Origin: Panax quinquefolius
Lineage: Eukaryota > Streptophyta > Magnoliopsida > Apiales > Araliaceae
Direction: 5' to 3'
Assembly: GCA_020205615.1 (NCBI GenBank)
Contig: CM035163.1
Span: forward strand, 41,054,189 to 41,118,188
DNA length: 64,000 nucleotides
The notes beneath the pieces were generated by a model. That model saw only the letters and a list, made by a program, of their open reading frames with translations, ran no database searches and had not been told where the DNA came from. This document shows, one piece after another, positions 11,391 to 23,625 of the stretch (within the stretch, counting starts at the first letter, position 1; the number at the start of each line of letters is the position of its first letter). The position numbers and the translations under genes are program-made.

Positions 11391-13819
11391 TATGACGCCC
11401 AAAATTAGGTATACATCACCCATCTTGGGTCGCCACTTACATGGTATGTAATTTAAATACAACTTATTAACATAACTGCCTTGTACAATACGACATAAAT
11501 CGTGAGTTTAAATACAAATATAAATCTACTAGATATTATACAAACTCAAACAAAAAGTCCTCATTACAATTATTATCACACTATTTCACGAATAGTGAGG
11601 ACTACTAATGCTATCTTCGGGACCATCACTCGCTTCCCCGACTCGTCCCAGCCTATATTCTCATTTTCACGAAGAGAACGGTGAAAGAAAGGGTGAGCTC
11701 AACTAGCCCAAGAAGAAATATTATGACTAAGATAATGCAAAATAAATTATCAATAGTCTTCAACAATGTTAAACCGATAAAATACAATGATAAACAACGG
11801 TTTAGCTGCGGTGAATATGCAATCCATTAAAAGAGTCAAGTAGAAAATAAAATCTACTATCTTTTATGATTTAAAAGGTTTTTCATCATTGTTATAATTT
11901 GAGACTTCGGCTTTAATAAATAATCCACATCATCGAATCACCCCGCACTACTACTGCCAAGGATATTCTTTAAGTATCACGACCACAATTATTCCCGCAC
12001 TACGGGCCAAGAATAGTTGTGTATTCATTAATGGTCATGATCATGCCAACAATTTGTCCATCAATGCACTACGGCCACTTCGAGGATTTTTACCACATCA
12101 TTTGTAACATTACTAATTATGATTACACCGAATAATCCTCAGTCATAATCATACCAAGTCCATCCATGCTCTACTGAAGCACGAGATGACTTTAAAAAAT
12201 ATATAAACATGAGGATGATGACAATGATATAAGAATTCAATAAAACAAGTTCAAGAATTATTTTATCCAGATTTATTAACGCCCAAATTGTCAACATGAT
12301 CTTCGCTTTGTAGAGTAAAATTCAAGAATGATCGGAAGAATATTTCCATGAAAAGATATCTTTGGATGAAACGCAAATATCAAGGATATTCTACTAATTT
12401 CATGGAGTATAGAAGTCAAAGTTTTAACCAACTGGGTATAATAAAGAATGGAATAACAAAAGAAATCACCATGCATGCGCAGATCAGATGTAGACAAAGT
12501 TATTCCAAAGAGAATAATAATAACGGAACCAGTCGTGTGAAATTCACAACCAAGCTGGATGTTCCAAATGAATAATAAAGATGGAACCGGATCCTGTAAA
12601 ACACACGGATAGGATATTCCAATGTAATGATAAAGCGGAACCAGTCAGGTAAAACACATGCACAGGATGTTCTAACAGTAATAATAATAAAGACGGAACC
12701 AGTCCGGTAAAAACACATGCATGGATGTTCCAATGTAATAATAGAAGAATGTCACCAAGTATAGGGTAAATCACATGTATCTGAGTTATTCCAACAGAAT
12801 AATAAGCAATGGAATAACATAAGGATTTCACCAAGTATAGGGTATCTGGCGTACACAAAGTTATGTATAGGGTATGCCACTTTTACAAAGTTATTCCAAT
12901 GTAATAATAGTGAATGGAATAATGTAAGTTCTCTTCAAGAAGAAAGAATAACACCCACTACAAGTAAAAGAACTCTGAATATAAAAGTAGTGAAGTAGCA
13001 GAATACTCTTCTTCTTTCTATAACTTTCTCTATAGCTTCTCTCTATAATTTCTCTCTAGAGTTTCAATGAATTCGTAAGAAAATAATGAAGGAATGAGCT
13101 TCTTTTATAGGAAAATGGAATGCATAGTAACTAATCCATGAAGCAGGCCCAGATTGATTTACTTTAATCGACGGTCCATATTTAAAGCAAAATCTTTTAA
13201 ATAAAATATAATATATTCTATTTATATAAAAACATTTTACTATGCAAACACTATGCAAAACACTATCTTAACACTATGCATAATAAAATATAATATATTT
13301 TATTTATAAAATAACTTTAATAAAGTATTTCATTTTTATATAAAAGATGTTTCGCATTTTATTACGTTAATATCTGAATAAAACAAAAAGTCATTATCAT
13401 TATAATAATTCATGACAATAATGGAATCAAACCTGACGACTTCTCACATAAGCATCAATAATCAATACCGTGTCTACTTATGCAACCACATGTATTATCG
13501 TATTTTTACTACCGAGAGTAGTTCAACAAGATCAACCGGTAAAACTTCCGCCATAGTTATTTCAATAAAATATTTTGTCGTTTTCTCAATCAAAATAATA
13601 ATTTCATTATAGGGTCCACCAATGATTGAGTAGTTGTCACGAATATTCCTGCTAAACCGAATATTCCCCCACCAATCGAATATAATATAACCACTTGCAT
13701 ACTTTGCAAAATTTATAAATATTATCCACAACTATAACATTATATCAAATTATTCCATAATATTCAAAAATAATATTTATAGAAAATTCATCTTTATTTA
13801 TAAAAGCTGGGGTCTTACA
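11391..13819 (-). mobile_element. Nested solo LTR (2429 bp), diverged subfamily
   Basis: Starts TATGACGCCC and ends GGGGTCTTACA. The flanks ATAAG (11386-11390) and ATAAC (13820-13824) are a target duplication with one mismatch, and the host LTR continues across it without a gap. The ends match the family, but the middle differs: from about 12330 to 12960 it has its own tandem array of roughly 60-70-bp units containing GGATGTTCCAATGTAATAAT. A - strand TATA-like CCTATAAAAGA lies at 13101-13111. No coding region is present. Confidence 0.8.
12330..12960 (-). repeat. Tandem 60-70-bp repeats in the nested LTR
   Basis: About eight degenerate units with GTTATTCCAA-TAATAATA and GGAACCAGTC/GGTAAAACACATGC. 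It corresponds in position and motif (TTATTCCATTCTTTATTA on the other strand) to the array at 36000-36470 in element D. Confidence 0.65.
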
Positions 13820-13912
13820 ATAACTATCCACATTAATCAAATCAACCCTTACTATTTCAAAATAATAAATAAAGGAAATTCTTTTTTATTTAAAAAATTT
13901 CGGGGTCTTACA

Positions 13913-13925
13913 ATATGGCTGCTAA
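13913..13925 (+). other. Sliver of host element C between two insertions, with target duplication GCTAA
   Basis: ATATGGCTGCTAA lies between the right end of element B (13912) and the left end of element A (13926). Joined to 24900 onward it reads in frame as M-A-A-K-S-L-A-Y-K, part of a gypsy integrase zinc-binding domain. GCTAA (13921-13925) is repeated at 24895-24899. Confidence 0.8.
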
Positions 13926-14850
13926 TGTGACGCCCCCAAAATAGGTATACATCACCCATTCTGAGTTGTCAATACATGGTATAGAAACAACTACAACTTT
14001 ATTATTACAACATATAAAGCGTGAGTTTAAATACGAGATATTGCCATCTGAGACAATATCCACACGCAAATAAATCCCCATCATAATTATTGATATATTA
14101 TTTTACAAAAATGGTGAGGACTACTAAACAACTCTCTAGAACCTTCCTTCCATACCCGACTAAGTACTCGCTATATTCTCGCCTCCCCGAGAAGAAAAAT
14201 GGAACAACAAGGAAAAGGGTGAGCTCAACTAGCCCAAGAATAATATTATGACTAAGATAATATACAACAAATTATCATTAGTCTTCAACAGAAAAAAACT
14301 AATAGGATACAATAGACAACAAGTTTTAAACCAATATTCGCAATGGAAATAATAATTCATTAGAAGAGTTAAGTAGAGAATGCAAACTACTATCTTCTAT
14401 GTATGAATTTAAAAGTTCGTAAATCTATCTTTTATCCTGTAACATCAATCAATATACATCCGAATCAAATATTCATCTTTGCACTACAGCCAAAGATATT
14501 CATCGATTAGTCATGTTCATCTAAACACTGTTCATCTTTGCACTACGGGCCAAAGATATTCATCGAAATCATTTATCTTTGCACATGTGCCAAAGATATT
14601 CAATAATATCATCATTTAAGACCGAGGATGATGAAAATATTTTTAAAAAACGAATCCAAAGTGAAACAAAATGACAAGGATTAAGGATTAAGGATTCGTA
14701 CTTTGTTTTATTCATGTCAAAAATACCTCAAAAATAATCATAGTGGTGTAAAATTCAAGAATGATCAAAACATGGATACAATCAAAGCTAGTATCCGAAT
14801 AGATATTTTGGACTTAAAAGGAAAATTTTCATTTTTCGATGAATAGTCTG
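13926..14850 (-). repeat. Extra partial LTR at the 3' end of element A
   Basis: Starts TGTGACGCCCCC and runs 925 bp with the CTTTGCACTAC block, then stops at GAATAGTCTG where a new LTR start (TATGACGCCCC) begins at 14851. The sequence duplicates 14851-15770. The target duplication is outside it, so it belongs to the inserted unit or arose after insertion. Confidence 0.75.
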
Positions 14851-17533
14851 TATGACGCCCCAAAATAGGTATACATCACCTATTCCGAGTTGTCAATACA
14901 TGGTGCGTAAATAACTACAACTTTATTATTACAACCAGAAAGCGTGAGTTTGAATACAAATATTATCTTACAGACAATATCTATACTCAAATAAATCCTC
15001 ATCACATTTATTGATACATTATTTTACAAAATGGTGAGGACTACTAAACAATTCTTTCTAAAACCTTCATTCCATACCCCGACTTCAGACTCATTTATAT
15101 TCTCGCCTCCTGAGAAGAAAAATGGAACAAAAAGGAAAAGGGTGAGCTCAACTAGCCCAGTAAAGAATATTATGACTAAGATAATATACAACAAATTACC
15201 GTTAGTCTTCAACAGGGAAAAATCTAATAGAATACAATAGACAACAAATTTTAAATCAATATTCGCAGCAGAAATAATAATTCATTAGAAGAGTTAAGTA
15301 GAGAATGCAAACTACTATCTTCTATGTATGAATTTAAAAGTTCATCGTCTATCTTTTATCCCTGTAACATCAATCAATATACATCTGGAATCAAATATTC
15401 ATCTTTGCACTCACAGCCAAAGATATTCATCGATTGGTCATGTTCATCTAAACACATGTTCATCTTTGCACTATGGCCAAAGATATTCTTCGAAATCATT
15501 CATCTTCGCACTACAGCCAAAGATATTCAATAATATCATCATTTAAGATCAAGATGATGAAAATATTTTAAAGAAACGAATCCAGTGAAACAAAATGACA
15601 AGGATTAAGGATTCAGTACTTTATTTTATCCATGTTCAAAAATACCTCAAAAATAATCATAGTGGTGTAAAATTCAAGAATGATCAAAACATGGATACAA
15701 TCAAAGCTAGTATCCGAATAGATATTTTGGACAAAAGAAGAAATTTTATTTTTCGGTGAATAAGGCAGAGTATCGTGAATAGTAAATCCGACACCAAAAG
15801 ATAGAAATTTCCCAAAAAACATCTTCACGCTTAAGCTTAATAGTACTCGTGAATAAGAACTCGTGAATAGTAACTCGTGAATAGTAACTCGTGAATAAGA
15901 ACTCATAAATAGTAACCATACATGAAAAAGTTCCAAATTTGATAAAAAGTTTCAACCAATATTTCAAAGATAATGATATTGAAGAAATAATATCATTTGA
16001 GAAGAAAATAACATCCCTTACCTCGAAAGATTAAGATTTTATTTAGAATCTGGGATATAGTCTTTGAAGGAACTTGCACCATCTAACAATACTCAAAGTA
16101 TACTCAAAATACTCACAAGAATACGCTTGATAATATAGAGAGAGAAAACTTGGGTTTTCGTGTGATTTTCAATTTTAACCTAAACACCCTATTTATAGGA
16201 AATTGCTTAGAACAAAAAAGCGTAAAATTTAATAAATTAATAATATAATTATATAAATTTCCTACGCATGCCTAGAATCTGATTTCACCATCAAACACAT
16301 GCCACATTCTAGAAAAGTAAGAAAAACGTTTTTCTAATTTTAAATATTTTAAACTTCCAAAATCAATTATTTCGCAGCTTCGTAACTTCAATAATTCATA
16401 ATAAATAGCCCTTTCATCAGAAAAATTGAATCTCCCGAGATTTTATAGGAAATTCAATTCTCTACAACTTTGCAGTAAGAAAGTTTTTCCAAATTCCAAA
16501 TAGAAATTGACCCAAATCCACAAACGAAAGCGATTTTATAAAGCTATAATCAAATTTCGATCAATAAATGGGGTCCACCGACATGTTTAACATGTTTTTT
16601 AAACATTTATTGCAACAAAAATACTCTTCCTCCTCAGTATACTCATATATCCCACATTCGTTGTAAAAATATCACCATTATTATATTATTAAAATATAAT
16701 AATATATTTAAATGAATTATTTTATCGAGAAAAAGATAAAATTTCAATTTTCAACAATTGTCACATTAAAAATTTTCTCCATCTATATCCACATAAAATC
16801 AATATTTTCCTCATCATATGAATCAATAATTAATTATTCACAAATAATATTACGTAATCACAATATCGACAACCAGAGCGGTTCAAAGGAAGAGGGCTTT
16901 CAATAAGAATTTTTCTCATCAAGCGCAGCAATTAGGTGACCAAACCTCTTCTTAGATGTAACTTTCTAGACATTGCCAATAATGTTATCTAATAATATTA
17001 TTAGGATAATATGAATTATTGCTTCGATAATGAAAAATACTTGTGTAATGACAATTATTGAAACAACAAGAATATAAAATATCAACGCAAAGAATTATTA
17101 AATCAATAAAATCTCGAATAAAGTAATTATCGTAACCATTATCGAGTAGTGTCTTCTTCACGTAAGAATCAATAATTGGTGCAATACCGTGTATCGTGTT
17201 TTAACCACCGAGTATTTTAACAATATTAACGGTAACAACTACGCTGCTATTTTTAAATAACTTATATTTGTCGTTTTCTTCATCCAATCGCTTTCCGTTG
17301 TGGGGCTCACACATGGTCGCTGCATGTCGCATTTAATATTCCCGACAAGATTGAATATTCCACGACCAAACGAATATTCCCCGACAACAATGAATATTTT
17401 ATAACCACTTGCTTATTTTGAAGTATTTGCGTATTTTACCATTAACTATCCACATTAATCAAATCAACCCTTACTATTTCAAAATAATAAAATAGAAAAT
17501 TAAATTTCATTAATAATAAGTTGGGGTCTTACA
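14851..17533 (-). mobile_element. 3' LTR of element A
   Basis: 2683 bp from TATGACGCCCC to GGGGTCTTACA. It is matched along its length by the 5' LTR at 22300-24894. It has the CTTTGCACTAC repeats, GTGAATAGTAAC repeats (15768-15910) and TATA box (16188-16199). Confidence 0.85.
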
Positions 17534-17548
17534 ACCTCCCTCCTTATG
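17534..17548 (-). other. Polypurine tract of element A
   Basis: CATAAGGAGGGAGGT on the - strand, directly beside the 3' LTR start. Confidence 0.75.
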
Positions 17549-18960
17549 AAATTTCGATCCTCGAAATTGACGACGCATACTGGTGTTTGAAAAGGTGAGG
17601 ATACCTCGCTTTCATTTCCGCTTTCAATTCCTGTGTCATTTCTCTATAACATGATTCCTCCACAAAACTTTAACTTGTGGTATGACCTTTCATAGCGTAG
17701 GACATGTTCCTTCCTATCTAAAATCTTGACAGTACCTCCTCATACGTTAAGTCTTCTACTATCTCGTCCGGTTCTAACTCAATAATGTGGTTTGGGTCTT
17801 TCACATATTTACTTAAGCATGAGATATGTGAAACACATTATGAACACTGAGACATATACTCGGAGGTAACGCGAGTCTATAGGCTACATTTCCTACTCGG
17901 TCAAGAATTTGAAATGGACCAATAAATCATGGATTGAGCTTTTCTCTTCCCAAATCTTGTAACTCCCTTCCATGGAGCAACTCGCAACAATACATGATCC
18001 CTCACACTAAATTCCCACGTCCTTTCGATGAAGATCCGCATAACTCTTTTGTCGATCTTGTGCCGCTTTGTATACATTGTCGAATCATTTGGATCTTTTC
18101 AGTAGTCATACGTCTTAACTCGGGTCCTAACAATGTTGCTTCACCCACCTCATCCCAACATCTTTGGAGAGCGACACTTTCGTCCATATAATGCTTCAAA
18201 TGGAGCCACACCTATACTTGCTCGATAAGCTGTTGTTGTAGGAGAATTCTACCAATGGTAGATACTCATCCCAACCGCCTTGAAGTCAAGGACACAGAGT
18301 CTTAATAAATCTTCAAGAGTTTGAATAGTCCTTTCGATTGTCCGTCTCATTTGAGGATGGTACGCCGAATCGAATCGAACTGCGCCCATAGCTTTTTGCA
18401 AGCTAACCCAAAATCTTGAAGTGAATCTTGGGTCACGATCCAAACTATGGATCTGGTGCATGCCATGCAACCTCACAATCTCATTCATGTACATACTAGT
18501 AAGACGTTCAAGGAATAAGTCTCCGTGACGGCAAGAAATGAGCAGACTTGGTTAATCTATCAACAATAACCCAAATAGCATTAATGCCCGAGAAACCGTA
18601 GGAAGACCCGTAACGAAATCCATGGTAATGTGTTCCACTTCCATTTCGGAATCTCAAGTGGTTGCAACGGACCCTTAGGTACTAGATGCTCGCCTTTACA
18701 CGTAATGACAAGTTAAACACATTGAGATAAACTTTTCAATCTCTCTCTTCATATTGTTCCACCAAAATGTATGTCAAGATCACGATACATTTTAGTACTT
18801 CCGAGATGGATTGCAAATGGTGTATTGTGTGCCTCCATCATAATCTTGTACTTCAAATCGAGTCGTTAGGAACACAAAGTCTCAGAGTGGACTCAAGTAT
18901 TCCTTCTTCATCAATTCTCGCTTCGAAATAGCTCCTTCTTGTACTTTTCTTCTTCATACG
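17549..18960 (-). pseudogene. Integrase of element A (degenerate)
   Basis: Reading the - strand, a zinc-binding stretch with a CX2C (EKFISMCLTCHYV) at about 18720 is followed by MDFVTGLP near 18620 (first catalytic Asp region). Next come DRDPRFTSRFWVSLQKAMG and FDSAYHPQ with RTIQTLEDLLR at 18249-18494 (second Asp and the Gln/Glu helix region). The C-terminal domain ends at about 17560. The last Glu motif reads MRRTIERT instead of the usual DGQSERT, so the catalytic region is damaged. Several frameshifts split it. Confidence 0.8.
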
Positions 18961-20300
18961 CATCATTCCGGGGTTGGTGGCTCGAGCAACCTTAACTTTT
19001 TCTATTAAAGTTGGCTCTACGCATTATACTTGACATCATCGCACTCGTTCTCGTGATATGATCTTCTACTCAACGCGTCGCCTACCACGCTCGCTTTTCC
19101 AAGATGGTATTGAATAGTGTGGTCGTAGTCTTTCAATAGCTCGAGCCAACGTCATTGCTTAGCATGTTGAGTTCTTTTTGAGTGAAGAAATATTTAAGGC
19201 TTTTATGGTATGAATATATCTCCACTTTCTCCCCATATAGATAGTGCCTCCATATCTTTAGCTTGAAAATGATCACGCTAACTCTAGATCATGAGTAGGA
19301 TAATTCCTCTCATACTTTTAAGTTGTCATGAGGCATAAAGGCTATGACTTTCCCACGTTGCATGAGAACACATCCAACCCTTTGCCTCAAGCATCATTGA
19401 GATAACAAATCCATCCGAACCGGATGGTATTATTAGAACAAAGTGAAATAAGTCTCTCTTAAGCTCTTGGAAACTTTTCGCGATTCTTCGCCTCCAAACG
19501 AATTTTGTATCCTTCCGAAGTTAGCCGAAGTTAATGGAATAGCGATTCGAGAAAACCCTTCCACTAATCTCTCGATAATAACTAGCTAAGCCCCAAAAGC
19601 TACGTGACTTCAACCACCGACTTTCGGTTGCTCCCAACTTTGTATTGCTTCAATCTTCGCACGGATCAACAGATACTCCATGTTTCGACACCACGTGCCC
19701 AAAGAATGCTACTTCCTCAAGCCGTAACTCGTATTTCTTTAATTTGGCATATAGTTTGTTTTCACGAAGCCTTTTGGAGTACCAAATTTCAAATGGTGCT
19801 CATGATCTTCACGACTTTTGGAATATATAAGGATGTCATCAATAAAGACAACAACAAACCGATCCAAATATTCCTTGAATACTCGGTTCATCATATCCAT
19901 GAAAGTCATAGGAGCATTAGTCATCCGAAAGACATGACTAAGAATTCATAATGCCCGCATCGAAGTTCTAAAGCGCGTCTTTGAATATCCTCGATTCTAA
20001 TCTTGGTGATGATATCCGTAATCTAAGATCGATTTTTGAAAAGAATTGTGCCCCTCAGAATCCGGGTCAAACAAGTCATCAATACGAGGTAGAGGATACC
20101 TATTCTTGATGGTGACATGATTCAATTCCGATAGTCAATACAAAGTCGCATACTCCCGTCTTTCTTCTTTACAAATAAAACAGAGCACCCCAAGGAGATG
20201 TACTTAGATTTAATGAAACCGATGTCCAACAATTCTCGTAGTTGGACCTTTAACTCCCTGAAGTTCAATAGAGCCATTCGATATGGGGTTTTAGAAATGG
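18961..20300 (-). pseudogene. Reverse transcriptase and RNase H of element A (degenerate)
   Basis: The frame at 19739-19924 (-) holds [20 protein letters not shown] and [20 protein letters not shown]. It includes the FIDD form of the RT catalytic YXDD box and the following ILIYSK. The thumb (LVSYYRE-like) and TQLTSEG-like region follow near 19490-19620, and a GDALSRR RNase H-border motif lies near 19060-19095. Frames are broken between blocks. Confidence 0.8.
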
Positions 20301-20439
20301 GCTTTGTACCGTGTTCAAGATCAATAAAGAATTCAACTTCACGTTCGGGGTAGACCGGAAGTTCTTGAGAAATACGTCAGAAAGTCAATAACAACAGGAA
20401 TATTATTCAAATTTGATGTGTCTTTATTCAAATCCATAA

Positions 20440-20960
20440 CATGGGCTAAGAAAGCTTGACATCCGCTTTTCAATAAACGAATAGCTTTATGATTAGATAT
20501 GGCGATGATTGATTTTAATGGTTTAGTTACTTGAATTGCATAACGGGTTGGTTAGAATATGAAAACTAACAACCTTATTTAAAACAATCAATTTTGGCAT
20601 GATGAGTAGTTAACCAATCAATCCTTAAAATCACATCAAAAGCATGTATCTTTAAAGAGATAAGGTCAATGACGGTAAGGTGATGGTGCCAACTTGAATC
20701 AAACAAGATTTATAAGCGAGTGGATGTGATGAAAGTTTCTCCTAACGGAGTTTCCACAGATAGGTCAAAGTCTAATTTCTCCCGAGTCAAGTTTAAACGT
20801 TGAGCACACGCAGAGAGATAAATGAATAGGTAAGACCGCAGATCAAGTAAGGTATTAACTTCGCAAGAATTTATAAATAGCTTACCCGTGATCACCTCGT
20901 TTGGGTTCTCGATTATGACCAATCACAACAAACGCTTCTTCCGGAATCGTTGATTTTGAC
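20440..20960 (-). pseudogene. Aspartic protease of element A (degenerate)
   Basis: The frame at 20710-20922 (-) encodes VNTLLDLRSYLFIYLSACAQ, where the family has a D-S/T-G-A triad; here Asp is kept but the following residues are changed. IDWLTTHHAK follows near 20590-20620. It lies between the gag knuckle and RT as expected. Confidence 0.7.
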
Positions 20961-22130
20961 TTTTTTCGGGAACGATCTTTTGAGTCACCGTCCCATTGAA
21001 CTAGGTTTCGCTCATCGCATAATCTCGAGCAATATGTCCTTCCTTTCCACAATTATAGCATACCTTGAACTGTTGTGGGCGTTTGGTCGATATGTCCTCT
21101 TTTCGCATTTGTAGCAAGATATGACCGGTGGTCGTTTCTCCTCCCTTAGAACCGATTCTTTTGGTAAGACCGTCGTCTTCACATGGTCGTTGTTAAATCT
21201 CCTCTTTTAAAATCTTCTCCCGACTCGCTTCTTCTATTTTCATGACCATGATTACCACCCGAGTGGTTACCATTTTGTCCGTCTGCTTTTCTCATTTTGG
21301 TTATCGTTATTCATTGATCGCTATCTCGGTATGATCCTCGTTATGGTCCCTTGGTTGAACATACTACTCGTTATCTCGCTTCTAACAATTGAGCCTCATT
21401 AACAACATCCGAATAGAGAAAATTTATGAGAAATGAGATATTGTCAGTATCCGGGTTTCAAACCTCTCGAAACATCCGCGTCATACGTTCCTCATTCTCC
21501 ACCAAATGAGGTGCAAAACTGGATAACTCGCAAACTTTTCCTCGTGATTGAGAGACACCGTATGTTGTTTTGTTCTAATCGATGAACTCCACTTCCTTCA
21601 TATGATTGAACACTTTCGTGAAAGTATTTGTCATTAAATAGTTTCAAACGCTCTCCCAAGACATCGCCGAGTGCGGTTGGATGTGTACGCCTACGCAGAC
21701 TCCCACCAAGAGTCCGCCTCACCACGGAACATAAAGGTGGCGAATGGAACCTTCGTTTCTCCGTCCGCATCCCAAGACATCGAATATCTTGGTAATTTGC
21801 TTGACCCATGTTTTCGCCATGATCGGATCCGCTTTCCCTTAAATTTCGTGGTCCCAACTTTGAGGCGCTTGGTTGTGACAACCCGTGAATTGCTATCATT
21901 TTCTCCTCAGATTTTGAACACGAGTTTCCTCAAATCTCGATTTTTTGCATGAACTCGCAAAAAGCTTCTAAACATCCTCGTTCATCATCATCCGCTTTCG
22001 GTGGTGTTGTTCACGGGAGGAACATTGCCGACTGTTGCACGTTCTCCTCGTTGGTGAGTACAGCGAGCCTCCACGGGCCTCATTTCCATTGTTATTATTC
22101 TCATCGACATTCTCAAATCATCGCCATAAA
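20961..22130 (-). pseudogene. Gag of element A (degenerate)
   Basis: A zinc knuckle at about 21025-21070 reads C-Y-N-C-G-K-E-G-H-I-A-R-D-Y, so the last Cys of CX2CX4HX4C is replaced by Tyr. Upstream, 21492-21899 in several frames shows RRKVRFATFMF-like, SWWES-like and the ALGDVLGERLKLFNDKYFHE block of the capsid region. Many small indels break it; there is no single open frame longer than about 135 codons. Confidence 0.7.
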
Positions 22131-22278
22131 ATAAGGGTTAATTAAAGAAATCAATATATCACATAATATCCCTATATATCGACCAACTAACAAATAAGCT
22201 TAGGTAGGACACACTAGCGAAGGATTTACTCGTCTCTCCCTCCTAGTTCTATTCCTCGATCTCCGCAAGAGATCATAT

Positions 22279-22295
22279 CCCTAAGCTCGATACCA
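22279..22295 (-). other. Primer binding site of element A (tRNA initiator Met type)
   Basis: TGGTATCGAGCTTAGGG on the - strand, four bases from the 5' LTR end at 22300. It matches the initiator-Met site TGGTATCAGAGC apart from two missing bases at the CAG. Confidence 0.75.
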
Positions 22296-22299
22296 AATA

Positions 22300-23585
22300 T
22301 GTGACGCCCCAAAATAGGTATACATCACCCATTCGAGTTCACAATACATGGTATGTAAAACAACTACAACTTTATTATTACAACATATAAACCGTGAGTT
22401 TAAATATGAGATATTGCCATCTAGACAATATCCACACGCAAATAAATCCCCATCATAATTATTGATATATTATTTTACAAAAATGGTGAGGACTACTAAA
22501 CAACTCTCTCTAGAACCTTCCTTCCATACCCCGACTAGTACTCGCTATATTCTCGCCTCCTGAGAAGAAAAATGGAACAACAAGGAAAAGGGTGAGCTCA
22601 ACTAGCCCAGTAAAGAATATTATGACTAAGATAATATACAACAAATTATCATTAGTCTTCAACAGGAAAAAAAACTAATAGGATACAATAGACAACAAGT
22701 TTTAAACTAATATTCGCAGCGGAAATAATAATTCATTAGAAGAGTTAAGTAGAGAATGCAAACTACTATATTCTATGTATGAATTTAAAAGTTCGTCGGC
22801 TATCTTTTATCCTTGTAACATCAATCAATATACATCTGGAATCAAATATTCTTCTTTGCACTACAGGCCGAAGATATTCATCAGTTGGTCATGTTCATCT
22901 AAACACCTGTTCATCTTTGCACTACGGGCCAAAGATATTCATCAGAAATCATTCATCTTTGCACTATAGGCCAAAGATATTCAATAATATCATCATTTAA
23001 GACTGAGGATGATGAAAAATATTTTTAAAGAAACGAATCCAGTGAAACAAGATGACAAGGATTAAGGATTAAGGATTCGTACTTTGTTTTATCCATGTCC
23101 AACAATACCTCAAAAATAATCATAGTGGTGTAAAATTCAAGAATGATCAAAACATGGATACAATCAAAGCTAGTATTCGTAATAGATATTTTGGACTTAA
23201 AAGGAAAAGTTTCATTTTCGATGAATAAAGGTCAGATTCGTAAATAAAGGTCGTATACGTGAATAAGAACTCAGACACCAAAAGTTCCAAATTTGATAAA
23301 ACTTCAGATCAATATTTCAAAGATAATGATATTGAAGAAATAATATCATTACGAAAAAATAATATCCCTTACTTCACAAAGATAAGATTTCTAGTTGAAA
23401 CACAGGATATAAAATTTATGACTTGAACAGCACCAGATAAGAATACTCAAAATATACTCAAAATACTCACAAGAATACGCTTCGATAATATAGAGATAGA
23501 AAATTTCAGTTTCTCGTGTGATTTTCAATTCTAACCTAAGCACCCTATTTATAGGAAAATGCTTTAGAACACCAAAGCAGAAAAT

Positions 23586-23625
<40 letters not shown>

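Larger units (their letters stand above)
6801..13912 (-). mobile_element. 5' LTR of element B, split by two nested insertions
   Basis: The LTR parts are 6801-7118, 9013-11390 and 13825-13912. They form one long chromovirus LTR of about 2.78 kb that ends in GGGGTCTTACA at 13912 (TGTAAGACCCC on the - strand). The left end reads GGACGCCCCCAAAATAG instead of TGTGACGCCCC. It is interrupted by a solo LTR of another family at 7119-9007 and a related solo LTR at 11391-13819. Removing both with one target duplication each restores a continuous LTR. It contains the CTTTGCACTAC repeat block (about 9245-9440), a GTGAATAGTAAC repeat block (about 9660-9850) and a TATA box at 10132-10143. Confidence 0.85.

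Noticed and set aside
12500..12858. Overlapping - strand frames of 77 and 104 codons
   Set aside because: They are readings of the tandem repeat in an LTR and have repetitive, low-complexity sequence.
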